In this document: positions 51,863 to 61,625 of the stretch, one piece after another | How positions within the stretch are numbered: position 1 is the first letter of the stretch | How the letters are laid out: each line of letters begins with the position of its first letter | DNA from: JAFGDI01 sp963667715 | Lineage (GTDB): Bacteria > Planctomycetota > Phycisphaerae > Sedimentisphaerales > SM23-30 | Length of the DNA: 64,000 bases | Reading direction: 5' to 3' | NCBI GenBank assembly: GCA_963667715.1 | Contig: OY763926.1 | Coordinates: 3,844,001-3,908,000 of the forward strand | The notes under the pieces: model-generated | The model's database searches: none | Told to the model about the DNA's origin: nothing | The model's input: the letters and a program-made list of their open reading frames with translations, nothing else | Position numbers and translations under genes: made by a program

Positions 51863-53092
51863 TTAAGGAAACTGAAGGCCAAATAACTCATTTGCCGCTT
51901 GAGGGTCAAGTTCAGAGTCGAACTCTTCGTTTTGAAGCTGGGTCATATCGTGTCCGGCAAAACTCATAACTTTATGGCCGTCTTCAGCTCCGAGCTCATG
52001 GATAGCACTGGCAGACTGAGGAGGCTCAGGGTCACCAAACTCATCATAAGCCACGACCATAAACGGATTGAAAGGTTTCTTTTCATTGTACCTGACAACA
52101 ACCGCCCATTTACCATTATTAAGCTGTAACTTAGCACCGATCGGGAACGGCTGAACGATACCGGAAAAGACTTTAAGGATAACCGGATCGTAGCAGCGAC
52201 TGATCGAAGTATTGAGCATTTCATGCAGTACAATAGCAGGGTGTTTGGCCTTTTGATAGACCTTATCGCAAACGGCAGAGCTATAAGCGTCTGCTACTCT
52301 GACGATCTTAGCAAAGATATTTATCTTATCACCTGGAAGCTGCTGCGGGTAGCCGGTGGCGTCGCAGTTTTCATGATGAAGTCTAATAATCAATTTGACC
52401 ATAGGGTCGATCTCGTTCGGGAGCATATCAGCACCGTCCTGAGGGTGATTTTTGACCATAGCTATTTCTTCGGCAGTAAGCGGCTCTTTCTTTGTGTAAA
52501 GATAGGTTAGCGGCACCATACCGATATCATGCAGTAAAGCGGCCGTGGCAAGCGGGTTAAGATCCATAGCATTTTTGATCTGCTTAGCAGCGCTTAACCG
52601 CTCTCTTTCACGTTTAATATAATTTTTGACGGTATTACCAATGAGCAGGCTAAGGTAAAATACATTAGCACAATGCTCCTGCAGGTAATCGTCCCAGCTC
52701 ATACTCTTTTCAATAACGGCACTAGTGACAGGGTTCATGAGCACATATTCCATCATTTCACTGATGGTCTGCTGAAGACCGGCAACGTTTTTTCCGTCGA
52801 GAGTTACGCCATTACGCAGCTGAGTACTGACATTAGCGGCAACTTTTGAGATGCCCTGTCTGGCCTTACGCGAAACCTGATAATCCTGGCTGTCATCCTG
52901 AAAATCGATAGTAGAGTCGAGGAACGGGTCCTTAATACTGATCAAAGCATCAGGTAATAGACGATTTAAAGAGGCGATATCCCTGTCAGTAATAGTATGG
53001 TCAGCCGGAAGCAGCATACTATACTGATTCATCAGATTTGTAGCCAGGCTCATCCCAGGCTCCAGTTCTTTTACTCTTAATAAAATCGGCAT
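51863..53092 (-). CDS. HD-GYP domain protein, putative cyclic-di-GMP phosphodiesterase
   Basis: A 409-residue cytoplasmic protein. After an N-terminal domain of about 120 residues (start 'MPILLRVKELEPGMSLATNL', as in DUF3391-type HD-GYP proteins) comes the HD-GYP domain. It has 'ALLHDIGMVPL' (HD, about 183-193), 'NHPQDGADML', 'LHHENCDATGYPQQL' (HHE..GYP, about 239-252) and 'VADAYSSAVCDKVY' (metal Asp). All metal ligands look intact, so phosphodiesterase activity is expected. A roughly 90-residue C-terminal tail follows. The 14-codon longer frame runs into repeat sequence. Confidence 0.92.
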   Translation of the reverse strand: MPILLRVKELEPGMSLATNLMNQYSMLLPADHTITDRDIASLNRLLPDALISIKDPFLDSTIDFQDDSQDYQVSRKARQGISKVAANVSTQLRNGVTLDGKNVAGLQQTISEMMEYVLMNPVTSAVIEKSMSWDDYLQEHCANVFYLSLLIGNTVKNYIKRERERLSAAKQIKNAMDLNPLATAALLHDIGMVPLTYLYTKKEPLTAEEIAMVKNHPQDGADMLPNEIDPMVKLIIRLHHENCDATGYPQQLPGDKINIFAKIVRVADAYSSAVCDKVYQKAKHPAIVLHEMLNTSISRCYDPVILKVFSGIVQPFPIGAKLQLNNGKWAVVVRYNEKKPFNPFMVVAYDEFGDPEPPQSASAIHELGAEDGHKVMSFAGHDMTQLQNEEFDSELDPQAANELFGLQFP

Positions 53093-53104
53093 AATAGTAC
53101 ATCC

Positions 53105-53205
53105 AAAAAAATAGTAACAAGTAACAAGTAACAACTAAAACTAACCTAAGGTAAGCTTTAGAGAAGTTAGAAGTTAGTCCCGATACACATCGGGATAGCA
53201 ATCAG
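53105..53205. repeat. Partial 'agtaacaag' units and 'cccgat' hairpin
   Basis: 'agtaacaagtaacaagtaac' without the usual hairpin core, then 'agaagttagtcccgatacac' with its atcggga partner (53172-53195). Lies between the HD-GYP and ftsH genes. Confidence 0.55.
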
Positions 53206-53239
53206 GTGAATCAAATGCCACCAAAACTACTAAAAAGCT

Positions 53240-55267
53240 TTATTCCATATCAGGTTTATTTTCGTTTTCTTCGTCTTCAAAAGAATCCATATTGTCAGTT
53301 GCAGGACTTTCAGTTATTTTATCCTGCTCAACAGCCAAGAGGTCAGCGACAGTAGGACGGTCGAGAGTTTCGCCGTTTATGAGCTTCTGTACTTCGTCGC
53401 CGTCGATCGTTTCATATTTTTCAAGAGCAAGAGTCATATTTTCGATGACATCACGATTGTTATCGATGATCTCTTTAACTTCTTTATAAGCTTCGTCAAT
53501 AATCGATCTGATCTCGCAATCGATATCCTGAGCAACTTTTTCAGAATGATCGCGTGAGAAAACCATATCGCCATAGGTACCAGTCTGGCCCGGTAGGTTA
53601 TAATGGATAAAGCCAAGCTTTTCGCTCATGCCCCACTCGGTTACCATAGCCTTTGCCATAGAAGTCGCCTGCTGGATATCGCCTTTAACACCGCTGGTAA
53701 TATCACCACAGAACATGCTTTCAGCAACCTGTCCAGCGAGGCATACTTTGATATAGTCAAGACAATATGACTTATTGTAATAATGTCTGTCCTTTTCAGG
53801 AAGCGAGAACGTAGCCCCCCCCATACGCCCGCGAGGAATTACGCTGACTTTATGGATCGGGTCAGTATTTTTCAAGAGCGCCTGCACGAGGGCATGGCCG
53901 GCTTCATGGTAGGCGGTATTCTTTCTGTCAGTACGGTCAACAACCTTGCTGCGGTCAGCCCTGCCCCAGCGAACTTTGTCTCTGGCTTCTTCGAGATCGA
54001 CCATTTCAACAGCGTCTTTTTCGCTCAAGGTAGCCTGGATAGCAGCTTCATTTATAATAGCTTCCAGATCGGCACCGCTAAACATAGGAGTAGCACGAGC
54101 AAGACGTTCGAGATTAACATCTGGTGAAGTCTTGATCTTGCGAGCGTGCACTTCGAGTATGCCTCTGCGCCCTTTGACATCAGGCAGTGATACATATACC
54201 TGTCTATCGAAACGACCAGGACGGGTAAGAGCATTATCAAGAACATCGGCACGGTTAGTAGCAGCAATAACGATAACCTGATCGTTAGTACTGAAACCAT
54301 CCATTTCTACCAGGATAGCATTCAGAGTCTGTTCGCGTTCATCGTTTCCGCCACCGGCGACACCAGTGCCGCGTTTACGACCGACCGCGTCAATTTCGTC
54401 CAGGAAGATAATACAAGGCGAATTGTCTTTGGCCTGTTTGAAGAGGTCACGCACACGAGAGGCACCAACACCAACGAACATTTCAACAAAGTCACTACCT
54501 GATATACTGAAAAATGGTACATCAGCTTCGCCAGCAATGGCCTTGGCAAGCAAAGTCTTACCACAACCAGGTTCACCGACCAGCAGGATACCACGAGGTA
54601 TACGACCACCGATCTTTTTGAACTTCATCGGATTACGCAGGAACTGGATAATTTCCTGAACTTCGTCTTTAGCTTCATCAATACCGGCAACATCCTTAAA
54701 AGTAACCTTCGACTGTTCACGATTGTGGACAGTATGACGGCTACGGCCGAAATTACCCAGTATACCGCCGCCGCCACGCATCTGGCGGAAGACGAAGAAG
54801 TACATAAAGGCAAAGATAAGCAGCCACGGGATAAGGAACTTAACAAGTTCGTTCCAGACGCTAGGCTCTTCACTATCTATCTCAATGCCATTATCAATAG
54901 CAGTATTGAATACAGTTTCGATCATTTCCTGAGGGATATAGACATAGAAACTTTGTTCCTTTGGATCACGGCCAGTCATGGCATCGTCTTTGAGCTTACC
55001 ATAAATAGTATTCTCAGAGAGAGTAAGTGAAGCAATAGGATGCTCACTGTTTTTCATACGTGCCATAAGCTCATTTAATTTTATCTTCTCGCCGTTAGCG
55101 GCCATACCGCCGAAGAAAGAAGAATAGAGCATTACCAGAAGAATAAGCACAAAAAGGAGGTTTATCCCACCGCCGGAAGGTTTGATATTGAAGATGCCGT
55201 TGCCCTTCTTTTTATCATTGTCCTTATTGTTATTATCTTTATTGTTATTATCGTTATCCTGAGCCAT
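53240..55267 (-). CDS. ftsH: ATP-dependent zinc metalloprotease FtsH
   Basis: A 675-residue membrane AAA+ protease for quality control. An Asn/Asp/Lys-rich N-terminal stretch precedes two membrane helices (about residues 35-55 and 143-163). The AAA domain has Walker A 'GEPGCGKTLLAKAI' (about 228; Glu and Cys replace the usual Pro and Thr), Walker B 'IIFLDEIDAVG' and the SRH 'ALTRPGRFDRQV'. The protease motif HEAGH is at about 452. The C-terminal tail is acidic ('SFEDEENENKPDME'). Co-directional with the lptE- and bamD-like genes upstream. Confidence 0.97.
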   Translation of the reverse strand: MAQDNDNNNKDNNNKDNDKKKGNGIFNIKPSGGGINLLFVLILLVMLYSSFFGGMAANGEKIKLNELMARMKNSEHPIASLTLSENTIYGKLKDDAMTGRDPKEQSFYVYIPQEMIETVFNTAIDNGIEIDSEEPSVWNELVKFLIPWLLIFAFMYFFVFRQMRGGGGILGNFGRSRHTVHNREQSKVTFKDVAGIDEAKDEVQEIIQFLRNPMKFKKIGGRIPRGILLVGEPGCGKTLLAKAIAGEADVPFFSISGSDFVEMFVGVGASRVRDLFKQAKDNSPCIIFLDEIDAVGRKRGTGVAGGGNDEREQTLNAILVEMDGFSTNDQVIVIAATNRADVLDNALTRPGRFDRQVYVSLPDVKGRRGILEVHARKIKTSPDVNLERLARATPMFSGADLEAIINEAAIQATLSEKDAVEMVDLEEARDKVRWGRADRSKVVDRTDRKNTAYHEAGHALVQALLKNTDPIHKVSVIPRGRMGGATFSLPEKDRHYYNKSYCLDYIKVCLAGQVAESMFCGDITSGVKGDIQQATSMAKAMVTEWGMSEKLGFIHYNLPGQTGTYGDMVFSRDHSEKVAQDIDCEIRSIIDEAYKEVKEIIDNNRDVIENMTLALEKYETIDGDEVQKLINGETLDRPTVADLLAVEQDKITESPATDNMDSFEDEENENKPDME

Positions 55268-55362
55268 TAAACTCCGTCAACCTTTCATTTTAGTATCAAA
55301 TATCGAAGATATAATAATAAACCGCAAAAAGCGGGAAAAATCCTATATACACAATTTCAACA

Positions 55363-55863
55363 TTACCAGCCTGATTCCATAGCCTCGACAATATCAGCGG
55401 CCATTTTATTGACAGCTTCACGAGCGGCAACTTCCAGGCTATCATTCTGGAGAGCAGAATAATTGCCAGTAAAGCGGAACTTCTGTCGGTCGAGCAGCAG
55501 CTTACCAGAGCGAAGATCCTTCCAGGTAACCTCGGCAACCACAACCAGCTGCTCCTGCATAGGTCTGTCGAGCTCTCTCTGATAGTTCAGCACTCTTTCG
55601 TTAACACTAAGAATCCTGCCGTATAGCAGCGAGTCAGACTCTTTCTTATCCTGGCATATTTTATACGGAGTATCTACGCCGATACGGTCAACAAGAGCCT
55701 GAGTGAGCTCAAATTCTACACCCCTGCGAAAGCTGTCAGACTCGAACATGTCGATACTGACAGTTTTTATATCGGTATCATAGAGGCTTTGAGCGGAATA
55801 CTTTCCACAGCCGCTGATCAGTAATCCTGCAAATACTGCAATTAACAGTTTAAATAATTTCAT
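55363..55863 (-). CDS. lptE: LptE-family LPS-assembly lipoprotein
   Basis: A 166-residue lipoprotein with lipobox 'LLISGC' (Cys at about 19) and 'GKYSAQSLY', followed by the LptE-type alternation of strands and helices ('IKTVSIDMFESDSFRRGVEF', 'ELTQALVDRI', 'DSLLYGRILSVNERVLNYQR'). LptE plugs the LptD translocon that inserts lipopolysaccharide. This implies a diderm with an Lpt machinery. Starts 27 bases after the BamD-like gene and is followed by ftsH. Confidence 0.85.
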   Translation of the reverse strand: MKLFKLLIAVFAGLLISGCGKYSAQSLYDTDIKTVSIDMFESDSFRRGVEFELTQALVDRIGVDTPYKICQDKKESDSLLYGRILSVNERVLNYQRELDRPMQEQLVVVAEVTWKDLRSGKLLLDRQKFRFTGNYSALQNDSLEVAAREAVNKMAADIVEAMESGW

Positions 55864-55890
55864 ATATATAACCTAATAAAAGAGGAGAGC

Positions 55891-56823
55891 TTAGGAAGCG
55901 GCTCCTGCTTTCTGAATATTATCAAGGGCTCTTTGGGCATAGTCGCTTTGCGGTGCCATTTCGATAACGTTATTCCAATAAATAACAGCCTGCTGAGTTT
56001 TGCCGGTTCTGTAATAGAAATCAGCAATTTCATACTCTTTTTTAATCTTTTCTTCGTTTATATAGCTTATGATACTATCAATATCGAGCCTGGCAGCTTC
56101 GTCCGGGAATCTTAGCTTGAACTGAGAATAGAGGACAAGAGCTTCGTCAAGGCAGATAGAATCATAGTAAATACCTGCGTACTGCTTGAACTTCGATTGT
56201 GCTTCCTGGTACATAGCTCTGGTATAATGACTGCTGCGAGCATAGGAAACAACGACCCGGTGATACTCCTGTTCAGCCTCGAAGTATTTTGCTTTATCAT
56301 AATAATAATCAGCACGAGTCATAACAGCTCTGGCAGCGGCAGGTGAGCCCGGCCAGCGAGCGTCGATATCATCGAGTATCTTAAGAGCTTCAAGTCTGGC
56401 AGTAACCCAGAAAATAGTCCAGAAGTTTCTTTTCTGGCCAGCAAGAAACCGCTGAGCAATATCAATTTCACGGTTAATGGCATACTTGAAATACGTGGTA
56501 GCACCATATTCGTTCAATACTTTTTCGTATGACTGATATGATTTGAAAAACTGTTTATTATCATAAAAAGCATCGGCCTGCAATTTGAGGCCCAGCTCAA
56601 TATAATCAGAAACAGTATTTTCTTTGAGCCATTTTGTAGATAATTTTACGGCCTTTGCAGGTTTATGGTCGTCTAATAACTGCTGAACCCGAGTAAGTTC
56701 AGCGGGGATATCACCTTGTGATACTTCTGCCACAGGTTGGCCACAGCCTCCGACAAGAAAGGCATAGAACAACAAAAGCAGAAAAGAGACAGATTTTAGT
56801 CTGGTCGAATATAAAATCGCCAT
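55891..56823 (-). CDS. BamD-like outer-membrane assembly lipoprotein (TPR)
   Basis: A 310-residue protein with a lipoprotein signal (lipobox 'FLVGGC', Cys at about 27) and tetratricopeptide-like helical pairs ('YIELGLKLQADAFYDNKQFF', 'AVMTRADYYYDKAKYFEAEQ', 'ADFYYRTGKTQQAVIYWNNV'). This is the layout of BamD/YfiO, the lipoprotein of the beta-barrel assembly complex, although the protein is longer and less regular than proteobacterial BamD. Its place before lptE supports an envelope role. Whether it is the true BamD or a related TPR lipoprotein is not settled. Confidence 0.78.
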   Translation of the reverse strand: MAILYSTRLKSVSFLLLLFYAFLVGGCGQPVAEVSQGDIPAELTRVQQLLDDHKPAKAVKLSTKWLKENTVSDYIELGLKLQADAFYDNKQFFKSYQSYEKVLNEYGATTYFKYAINREIDIAQRFLAGQKRNFWTIFWVTARLEALKILDDIDARWPGSPAAARAVMTRADYYYDKAKYFEAEQEYHRVVVSYARSSHYTRAMYQEAQSKFKQYAGIYYDSICLDEALVLYSQFKLRFPDEAARLDIDSIISYINEEKIKKEYEIADFYYRTGKTQQAVIYWNNVIEMAPQSDYAQRALDNIQKAGAAS

Positions 56824-57288
56824 AAAAAGGCCTTTCGTAAACTTTTACATTACAATGACATATATCATTATCACAAAAATACGCACATTGGGCTCAGCCA
56901 AATATTGTCAACATGGCGACACCAGTATTAAGCGTATCAGGTTAGCTGTAACTTTTTTATTTCACAAGAGTTTAACTCAAAAAACTCGCTAACCTGTTGA
57001 TTATAATCTAGCTTGATATATATTTCAACTATATCCCTGCGGACAAAATAATTTGCCAATACTGAGCGTATAGGAAGAATAATGTAAGCAATTACCCATA
57101 GGCGGTATCGGCATTTTCCCTGAAATTATAATTAAAATCGCTGGTATTAGTTTGGAAAATATATAAAATCAGGTAAGCCTGTAAACAATTTGTCAATATA
57201 AGCAAAATATATCAGTTTGCAGTTACAGGCGAATGATCAAATAAAGAAGATTAATAGAAAAAATCCCCAACACAAGAATTTGGAGAAT
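56824..57288. other. Divergent intergenic region
   Basis: 465 bases between divergent genes. No repeat, hairpin or clear promoter was recognised. An open frame entering the thioredoxin-like gene from 57217 lacks a ribosome site. Confidence 0.4.
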
Positions 57289-58401
57289 ATGATGAAAAAA
57301 TTCATTACCAAGACTATGGTTGCACTGTCAATACTGTCAGGCGGCTTATTTGCCAGCGACACATTGTGGACAGAAGACTTCCAGGCGGCCAAAAAGCAGG
57401 CAGCGGCCAGCGGTAAAGATCTACTGCTTGATTTTACCGGGTCAGACTGGTGCTCATGGTGTATAAAGCTGGACAAGGAAGTATTTGAGAAGGATTATTT
57501 TAAGAAAGAAGCTAGCAAAGACTTCGTAATGGTGAAGATCGACTTTCCACAAGATAAGTCAGGTATGAGCGAAGAGGTTCAGAAGCAGAACGAACAGCTG
57601 TCAAAGCAATATCAGATCAAGTATTTTCCGAATATCATTCTGGCAACAGCCAGCGGCGAGCCATACGAGAGCACCGGCTATCGTGAAGGCGGGCCGGAAG
57701 AGTACGTTAAGCACCTAAGAGAAGCTAAAAGCAATGCGGGCAAGGCCAAAAATAAGCTTGAAGAAGCACGCAAGCTGACAGATCCAGCGGAAAAAGCCAA
57801 GATGCTGGACGAAGTTCTATCCGGAATCGCCGCAGAAACAGTAGAAAAATATTTCACAGAAGTAGCAGATGAAATAATCGCATTAGATCCGGATAATACG
57901 CTAAAACTGAGAAATAAATATGTAATGCCAAGAGAGCTAAACGCACTGTACGAATTTGTTCAGGACCCTGAGACATTTGCCAAGAAGGCGGATGAGGTTG
58001 TCAGCCGTCTGGGCCTGGAAGGTGATGACCTGAAAATGATCAACGACCTGAAGGTCGAGGTTAATATTCAGGCGGAAGTTGCCAAGCTATCAGAAGTACA
58101 GGAAGATGCCCAGAAACTGCTGGACGGCTTTGACGCAATTATCAAGAAGCTAAAGCTGGAAGGCACCTATAAGCAACAGCTTATGACCCAGAAAGTACTG
58201 GTACACCTTCAGATGAATGACGATATTGAATCTGCATTAAAGGCACTGGAAGAGGCGATCGCGGTACAGCCAGACTCAGAAGACAGCAAACAGCTATTGG
58301 ATTTCAAAGCCCGCTTGCTGGAAGAACAGAAGACCAGAGCAGAAAATGCGATCCAGGAGATCGGCGGAGCAGCTGTACCAGAAGTACAGGTGATCAATTA
58401 G
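57289..58401 (+). CDS. Secreted thioredoxin-family protein with helical C-terminal half
   Basis: A 370-residue protein from the ATG at 57289 ('ttggagaat' just upstream). It has a signal peptide (residues 1-23), then a thioredoxin-like domain (about 25-145) with the CxxC motif 'GSDWCSWCIKLDKEVF' and cis-Pro in 'YFPNIILAT'. The second half is a long helical, TPR-like region rich in Ala/Lys/Glu. Similar YyaL/DUF255-type thioredoxins are abundant in planctomycetes. Probably a periplasmic disulfide-handling protein; substrate unknown. Confidence 0.88.
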   Translation: MMKKFITKTMVALSILSGGLFASDTLWTEDFQAAKKQAAASGKDLLLDFTGSDWCSWCIKLDKEVFEKDYFKKEASKDFVMVKIDFPQDKSGMSEEVQKQNEQLSKQYQIKYFPNIILATASGEPYESTGYREGGPEEYVKHLREAKSNAGKAKNKLEEARKLTDPAEKAKMLDEVLSGIAAETVEKYFTEVADEIIALDPDNTLKLRNKYVMPRELNALYEFVQDPETFAKKADEVVSRLGLEGDDLKMINDLKVEVNIQAEVAKLSEVQEDAQKLLDGFDAIIKKLKLEGTYKQQLMTQKVLVHLQMNDDIESALKALEEAIAVQPDSEDSKQLLDFKARLLEEQKTRAENAIQEIGGAAVPEVQVIN

Positions 58402-58406
58402 GATTT

Positions 58407-58432
58407 AGCCCCGATTTGCATCGGGATAGAAA
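58407..58432. repeat. 'ccccgat...atcggga' hairpin repeat
   Basis: Single copy of the cccgat hairpin family (ccccgatttgcatcggga) followed by 'tagaaattagtaatta'; compare 2519-2590 and 53172-53200. Confidence 0.6.
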
Positions 58433-58445
58433 TTAGTAATTATAG

Positions 58446-58480
58446 AAGGCCGGAGTCAGTTGATTCCGGCCTTTTTTTTT
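58446..58480 (+). terminator. Strong intrinsic terminator
   Basis: aaggccgga / ttccggcctt stem with a 9-base loop followed by nine T. It ends the thioredoxin-like gene and lies 7 bases beyond the stop of the convergent gene. Confidence 0.9.
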
Positions 58481-58487
58481 CTATTCA

Positions 58488-61367
58488 TCAATCGTATACC
58501 AGAATAGCGAACTGCTGTATCCAGGTGCTGCCTTCAGCGTCTGTTACGTTGAAGCTAAAGCCCGCCCTACCGGCAAAGTCTGCATCTGGTATAAACATTA
58601 TCATCGGACCGGTTAACGATTCTTCAGAGGCATCGGCATTTAGCTGGTAAATAGTACCACCGTGAATATTACTGATAGTAAACAATGGAGTATTACTAAA
58701 ACCAAGTACGTACTTATTGAGATCAACCAGAAGGTTTGAGCTATTCTGAACTGAGGCATGAGGTACAGCACAGAAATGCAGATACTCTTCGAGATAGGTA
58801 TAGCCAGCCGGAGTATCAGTTGGGAAGAAAGTGGAAGCAGTAATAATATGGCCATCATTAGCAAAGAGATTATTATGCTCCTGTACTGACGGATTGGTGC
58901 CAAGGGCATTTTCCCAGTAATCCGGCATACCATCGCCGTCGGTGTCAACTGGTGCCGTGGAATAGTTGAGAGTACCAAAGCCACTATTAGTGATATTATA
59001 TGGTTCTGCAGCAAGCTGAGCTTCACCATTGCTTGGCGGATCATAGGCATATTCGGGATGATCATCAGTCGGAGTGCGAGGGCTGTCTTTGGCAACCAGA
59101 ATACTCTGCTGCTCAATTATACTATCGATCAACAATGTATCAAGCTCATCACGTAATGATGAGGCTGAAGCGTCAAGCCGTAACGCACCGGCAGACGAAA
59201 GAACTTTCTTATAAGCAGTAAGAGGGTCATCGACAGTAACGGCGATCGGAGCACCAACAAAAGCAGCAGAAGCCTGATCGTAACTCAGGGTGCCAGAGGT
59301 TGTTCCTGCCAGTGGATACGGTTCGCCGGCAACAATATCATAGCCCTTGTCAGTACCATTAAGAATTCCATCGCCATCAGAGTCATGCAGGCAATTATCG
59401 AGGAATAAGTGGAAATTGGGCTTGCCGTCAGAAGCGATACGCCCCTTGGTGAGAGCATCGTATTTTAAGCCAAATTCATAATCTGGCACAGACAGGAAAT
59501 AGCATCCGACAACATTGGCATACCAGTCAACATTCGATTCGGAATCGCCCATAATAAAACCTTCACTTCTCCAGTGGCAGGTAACATTATTAACCCATTC
59601 CAGCAATCCGTAAGGACGGGCTTTAGGGTTACGAGTGCGATGATGAGCCCAGAGAGAATGATGACAGGAACCGTGAACAAGGTCCCAGAGCCCGCCTGCA
59701 TTATGACGTTCCATGCCCCATGAGCTGGTGCAATACTGCATAGAGAAATTATCAAGTGAACTATTGAAGAATGATATATTTTCATCAGTACTGAACATAA
59801 GCGAGATATGATCTATTATGCTGTCATGGGCACTACTGTCAAGATTCATACAATCGCCTGCCCCGCCGTATTTACCGTGTCGAACACGTAGATGACGAAT
59901 AACGGAATTGTTACCGGTCATAAGAATACGGCCATCCTTCAAGCCTATACCATCACCGGGAGCAGTCTGGCCGGCAATGGTAACATTATTCTGAACGATA
60001 CGGAGAGTCTGGTTACCGGTGTCACTATTATAATTAATCGGAATATATCCGCTAACGGCAAAAACAATTGTTCGTCCGCTTGATGGTGCTGTTTCAATAC
60101 CATATCGAAGCGAGCCAGCGCCGCTGCTGTTAAGATTGGTAACAGTATAGACATCGCCGCCGCGACCACCGTTGGCATAAGCACCAAAGCCCTGGGCACC
60201 GGGGAAAGCAGGCGGATCATAGTCAGGAATCGAGGTGGTAAAGTTCCACACTTCACCGGGGGTAACAGTATCACAGGTAACGGTATCCGCACGCCAATAG
60301 TATGTAGTACCGGGCAGTAAATTCTCACACGTGATGCCAGAGTCTTCAGCAGCACCAATATATGTTGGATCAGCATCGACAACCCAGTTTTGGCCAAGTA
60401 AAGATACATCTCCCAAATCGACCAGGCCGCTATAATCAATATCCGGACATGGATCAGCATCGCCGCCAGAAAACCAGCTATCAGCAAGTATAGCAAGGTC
60501 GAGCATATCAGTGGCACCACTACTGTCAATATCACCGGTAAGACGCTGGGCAGCGGTAACAGCCAAAGAGCTGGTCCCTAGATAGAGCTCGGTTTTAAGA
60601 GCATCTTTACCCGGCGTCCAGTTGAGCAGAACACTATATGGGTCGCCGGAGCTGGAGCCATTTGCCGGTGATGGGCCAGCAGCAAAAGGAACCTGTGAAG
60701 TTGTCAGGACAGTATTGGCTCCATCGTAGACTACACTTACCTGCCAGCCGGAGTCGGTGGTTATAACACCTTGATCGACGAGGTCTTGAAAATAGTTTAC
60801 CGAGTCACCAGAGCAGTAAGCCACGCCATTGTTCCTGATACTAATCCGGCCGGTACCACCACTATATGAGATACGAGGAGCATATGAACCCATATTCATA
60901 GTGCCGCCCCATATATTTAGTATACCAACAGAGCCGGAGTTGTAGCCGAGCGTGAGAACATATTTGCAGGTAAAATAGCCGCCGGTAATGGTAATGGAGC
61001 CAGTATTACCGCCGGTGCCGAGATATACACTGCTGCGAACATTTATCGAACCACCTTCAAGATAGATATCACCATTTATATAGGCAGAGGAACCGGGCCT
61101 GAGCTCGCCGGCACGAACAGTAAGCTTGCCACCGCTATTTACCATCAGCTGCGAAATGCCGGTATATGAAACTGCGGTATAGCTGTAAACCGGATCATAG
61201 GGACTACCGTTTTCGATAGTCATAATACCAGCTGGTGTTTCAACTGGCGACCAATTGGATGCATTCATAAAATCAACACTTGTTGTACCTACCCAAGAGG
61301 CATCAGCAAATACCAAGGCAGACATCAAAAGCAACAGACTAACAACCTTACCAAACCTGTTCATCAT
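58488..61367 (-). CDS. Secreted pectate-lyase-like protein with internal dockerin
   Basis: A 959-residue protein from the ATG at 61365-61367 ('aggaaaagagt' upstream), with a signal peptide (about residues 1-21). Order: autotransporter-like strand repeats (about 25-200); a fibronectin-type III-like domain that is interrupted by a complete dockerin-like pair ('GDIDSSGATDMLDLAILADS' and 'DIDYSGLVDLGDVSLLGQNW'); then a right-handed beta-helix of the pectate lyase (PL1) type starting 'FPGAQGFGAYANGGRGGDVY' (about residue 385). A calcium-binding DxDGDGxxD segment and an Ig-like tail close it. Probably degrades pectin-like polysaccharide; catalytic residues were not verified. Confidence 0.85.
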   Translation of the reverse strand: MMNRFGKVVSLLLLMSALVFADASWVGTTSVDFMNASNWSPVETPAGIMTIENGSPYDPVYSYTAVSYTGISQLMVNSGGKLTVRAGELRPGSSAYINGDIYLEGGSINVRSSVYLGTGGNTGSITITGGYFTCKYVLTLGYNSGSVGILNIWGGTMNMGSYAPRISYSGGTGRISIRNNGVAYCSGDSVNYFQDLVDQGVITTDSGWQVSVVYDGANTVLTTSQVPFAAGPSPANGSSSGDPYSVLLNWTPGKDALKTELYLGTSSLAVTAAQRLTGDIDSSGATDMLDLAILADSWFSGGDADPCPDIDYSGLVDLGDVSLLGQNWVVDADPTYIGAAEDSGITCENLLPGTTYYWRADTVTCDTVTPGEVWNFTTSIPDYDPPAFPGAQGFGAYANGGRGGDVYTVTNLNSSGAGSLRYGIETAPSSGRTIVFAVSGYIPINYNSDTGNQTLRIVQNNVTIAGQTAPGDGIGLKDGRILMTGNNSVIRHLRVRHGKYGGAGDCMNLDSSAHDSIIDHISLMFSTDENISFFNSSLDNFSMQYCTSSWGMERHNAGGLWDLVHGSCHHSLWAHHRTRNPKARPYGLLEWVNNVTCHWRSEGFIMGDSESNVDWYANVVGCYFLSVPDYEFGLKYDALTKGRIASDGKPNFHLFLDNCLHDSDGDGILNGTDKGYDIVAGEPYPLAGTTSGTLSYDQASAAFVGAPIAVTVDDPLTAYKKVLSSAGALRLDASASSLRDELDTLLIDSIIEQQSILVAKDSPRTPTDDHPEYAYDPPSNGEAQLAAEPYNITNSGFGTLNYSTAPVDTDGDGMPDYWENALGTNPSVQEHNNLFANDGHIITASTFFPTDTPAGYTYLEEYLHFCAVPHASVQNSSNLLVDLNKYVLGFSNTPLFTISNIHGGTIYQLNADASEESLTGPMIMFIPDADFAGRAGFSFNVTDAEGSTWIQQFAILVYD

Positions 61368-61625
61368 ACTCTTTTCCTGTTTGTTATGCTGTAAGTACAA
61401 TGTGACCATATTGCAACTTACAGACAAAAACCTATGAATTTTCTAAGTAATACGTACTAACTAATTCATTATAGAATAATCGACAATAATACGAAGCTGG
61501 ATTATCCTAAAAAACAGGTAATAAAATAATCAAACAAGAAGAAGTGAAGATAGTGCAATCTACTGCACTATAATGCAACCAATAAGATTCAGACAATAAC
61601 CAAGATGAGTGGTATGGATCGATAA

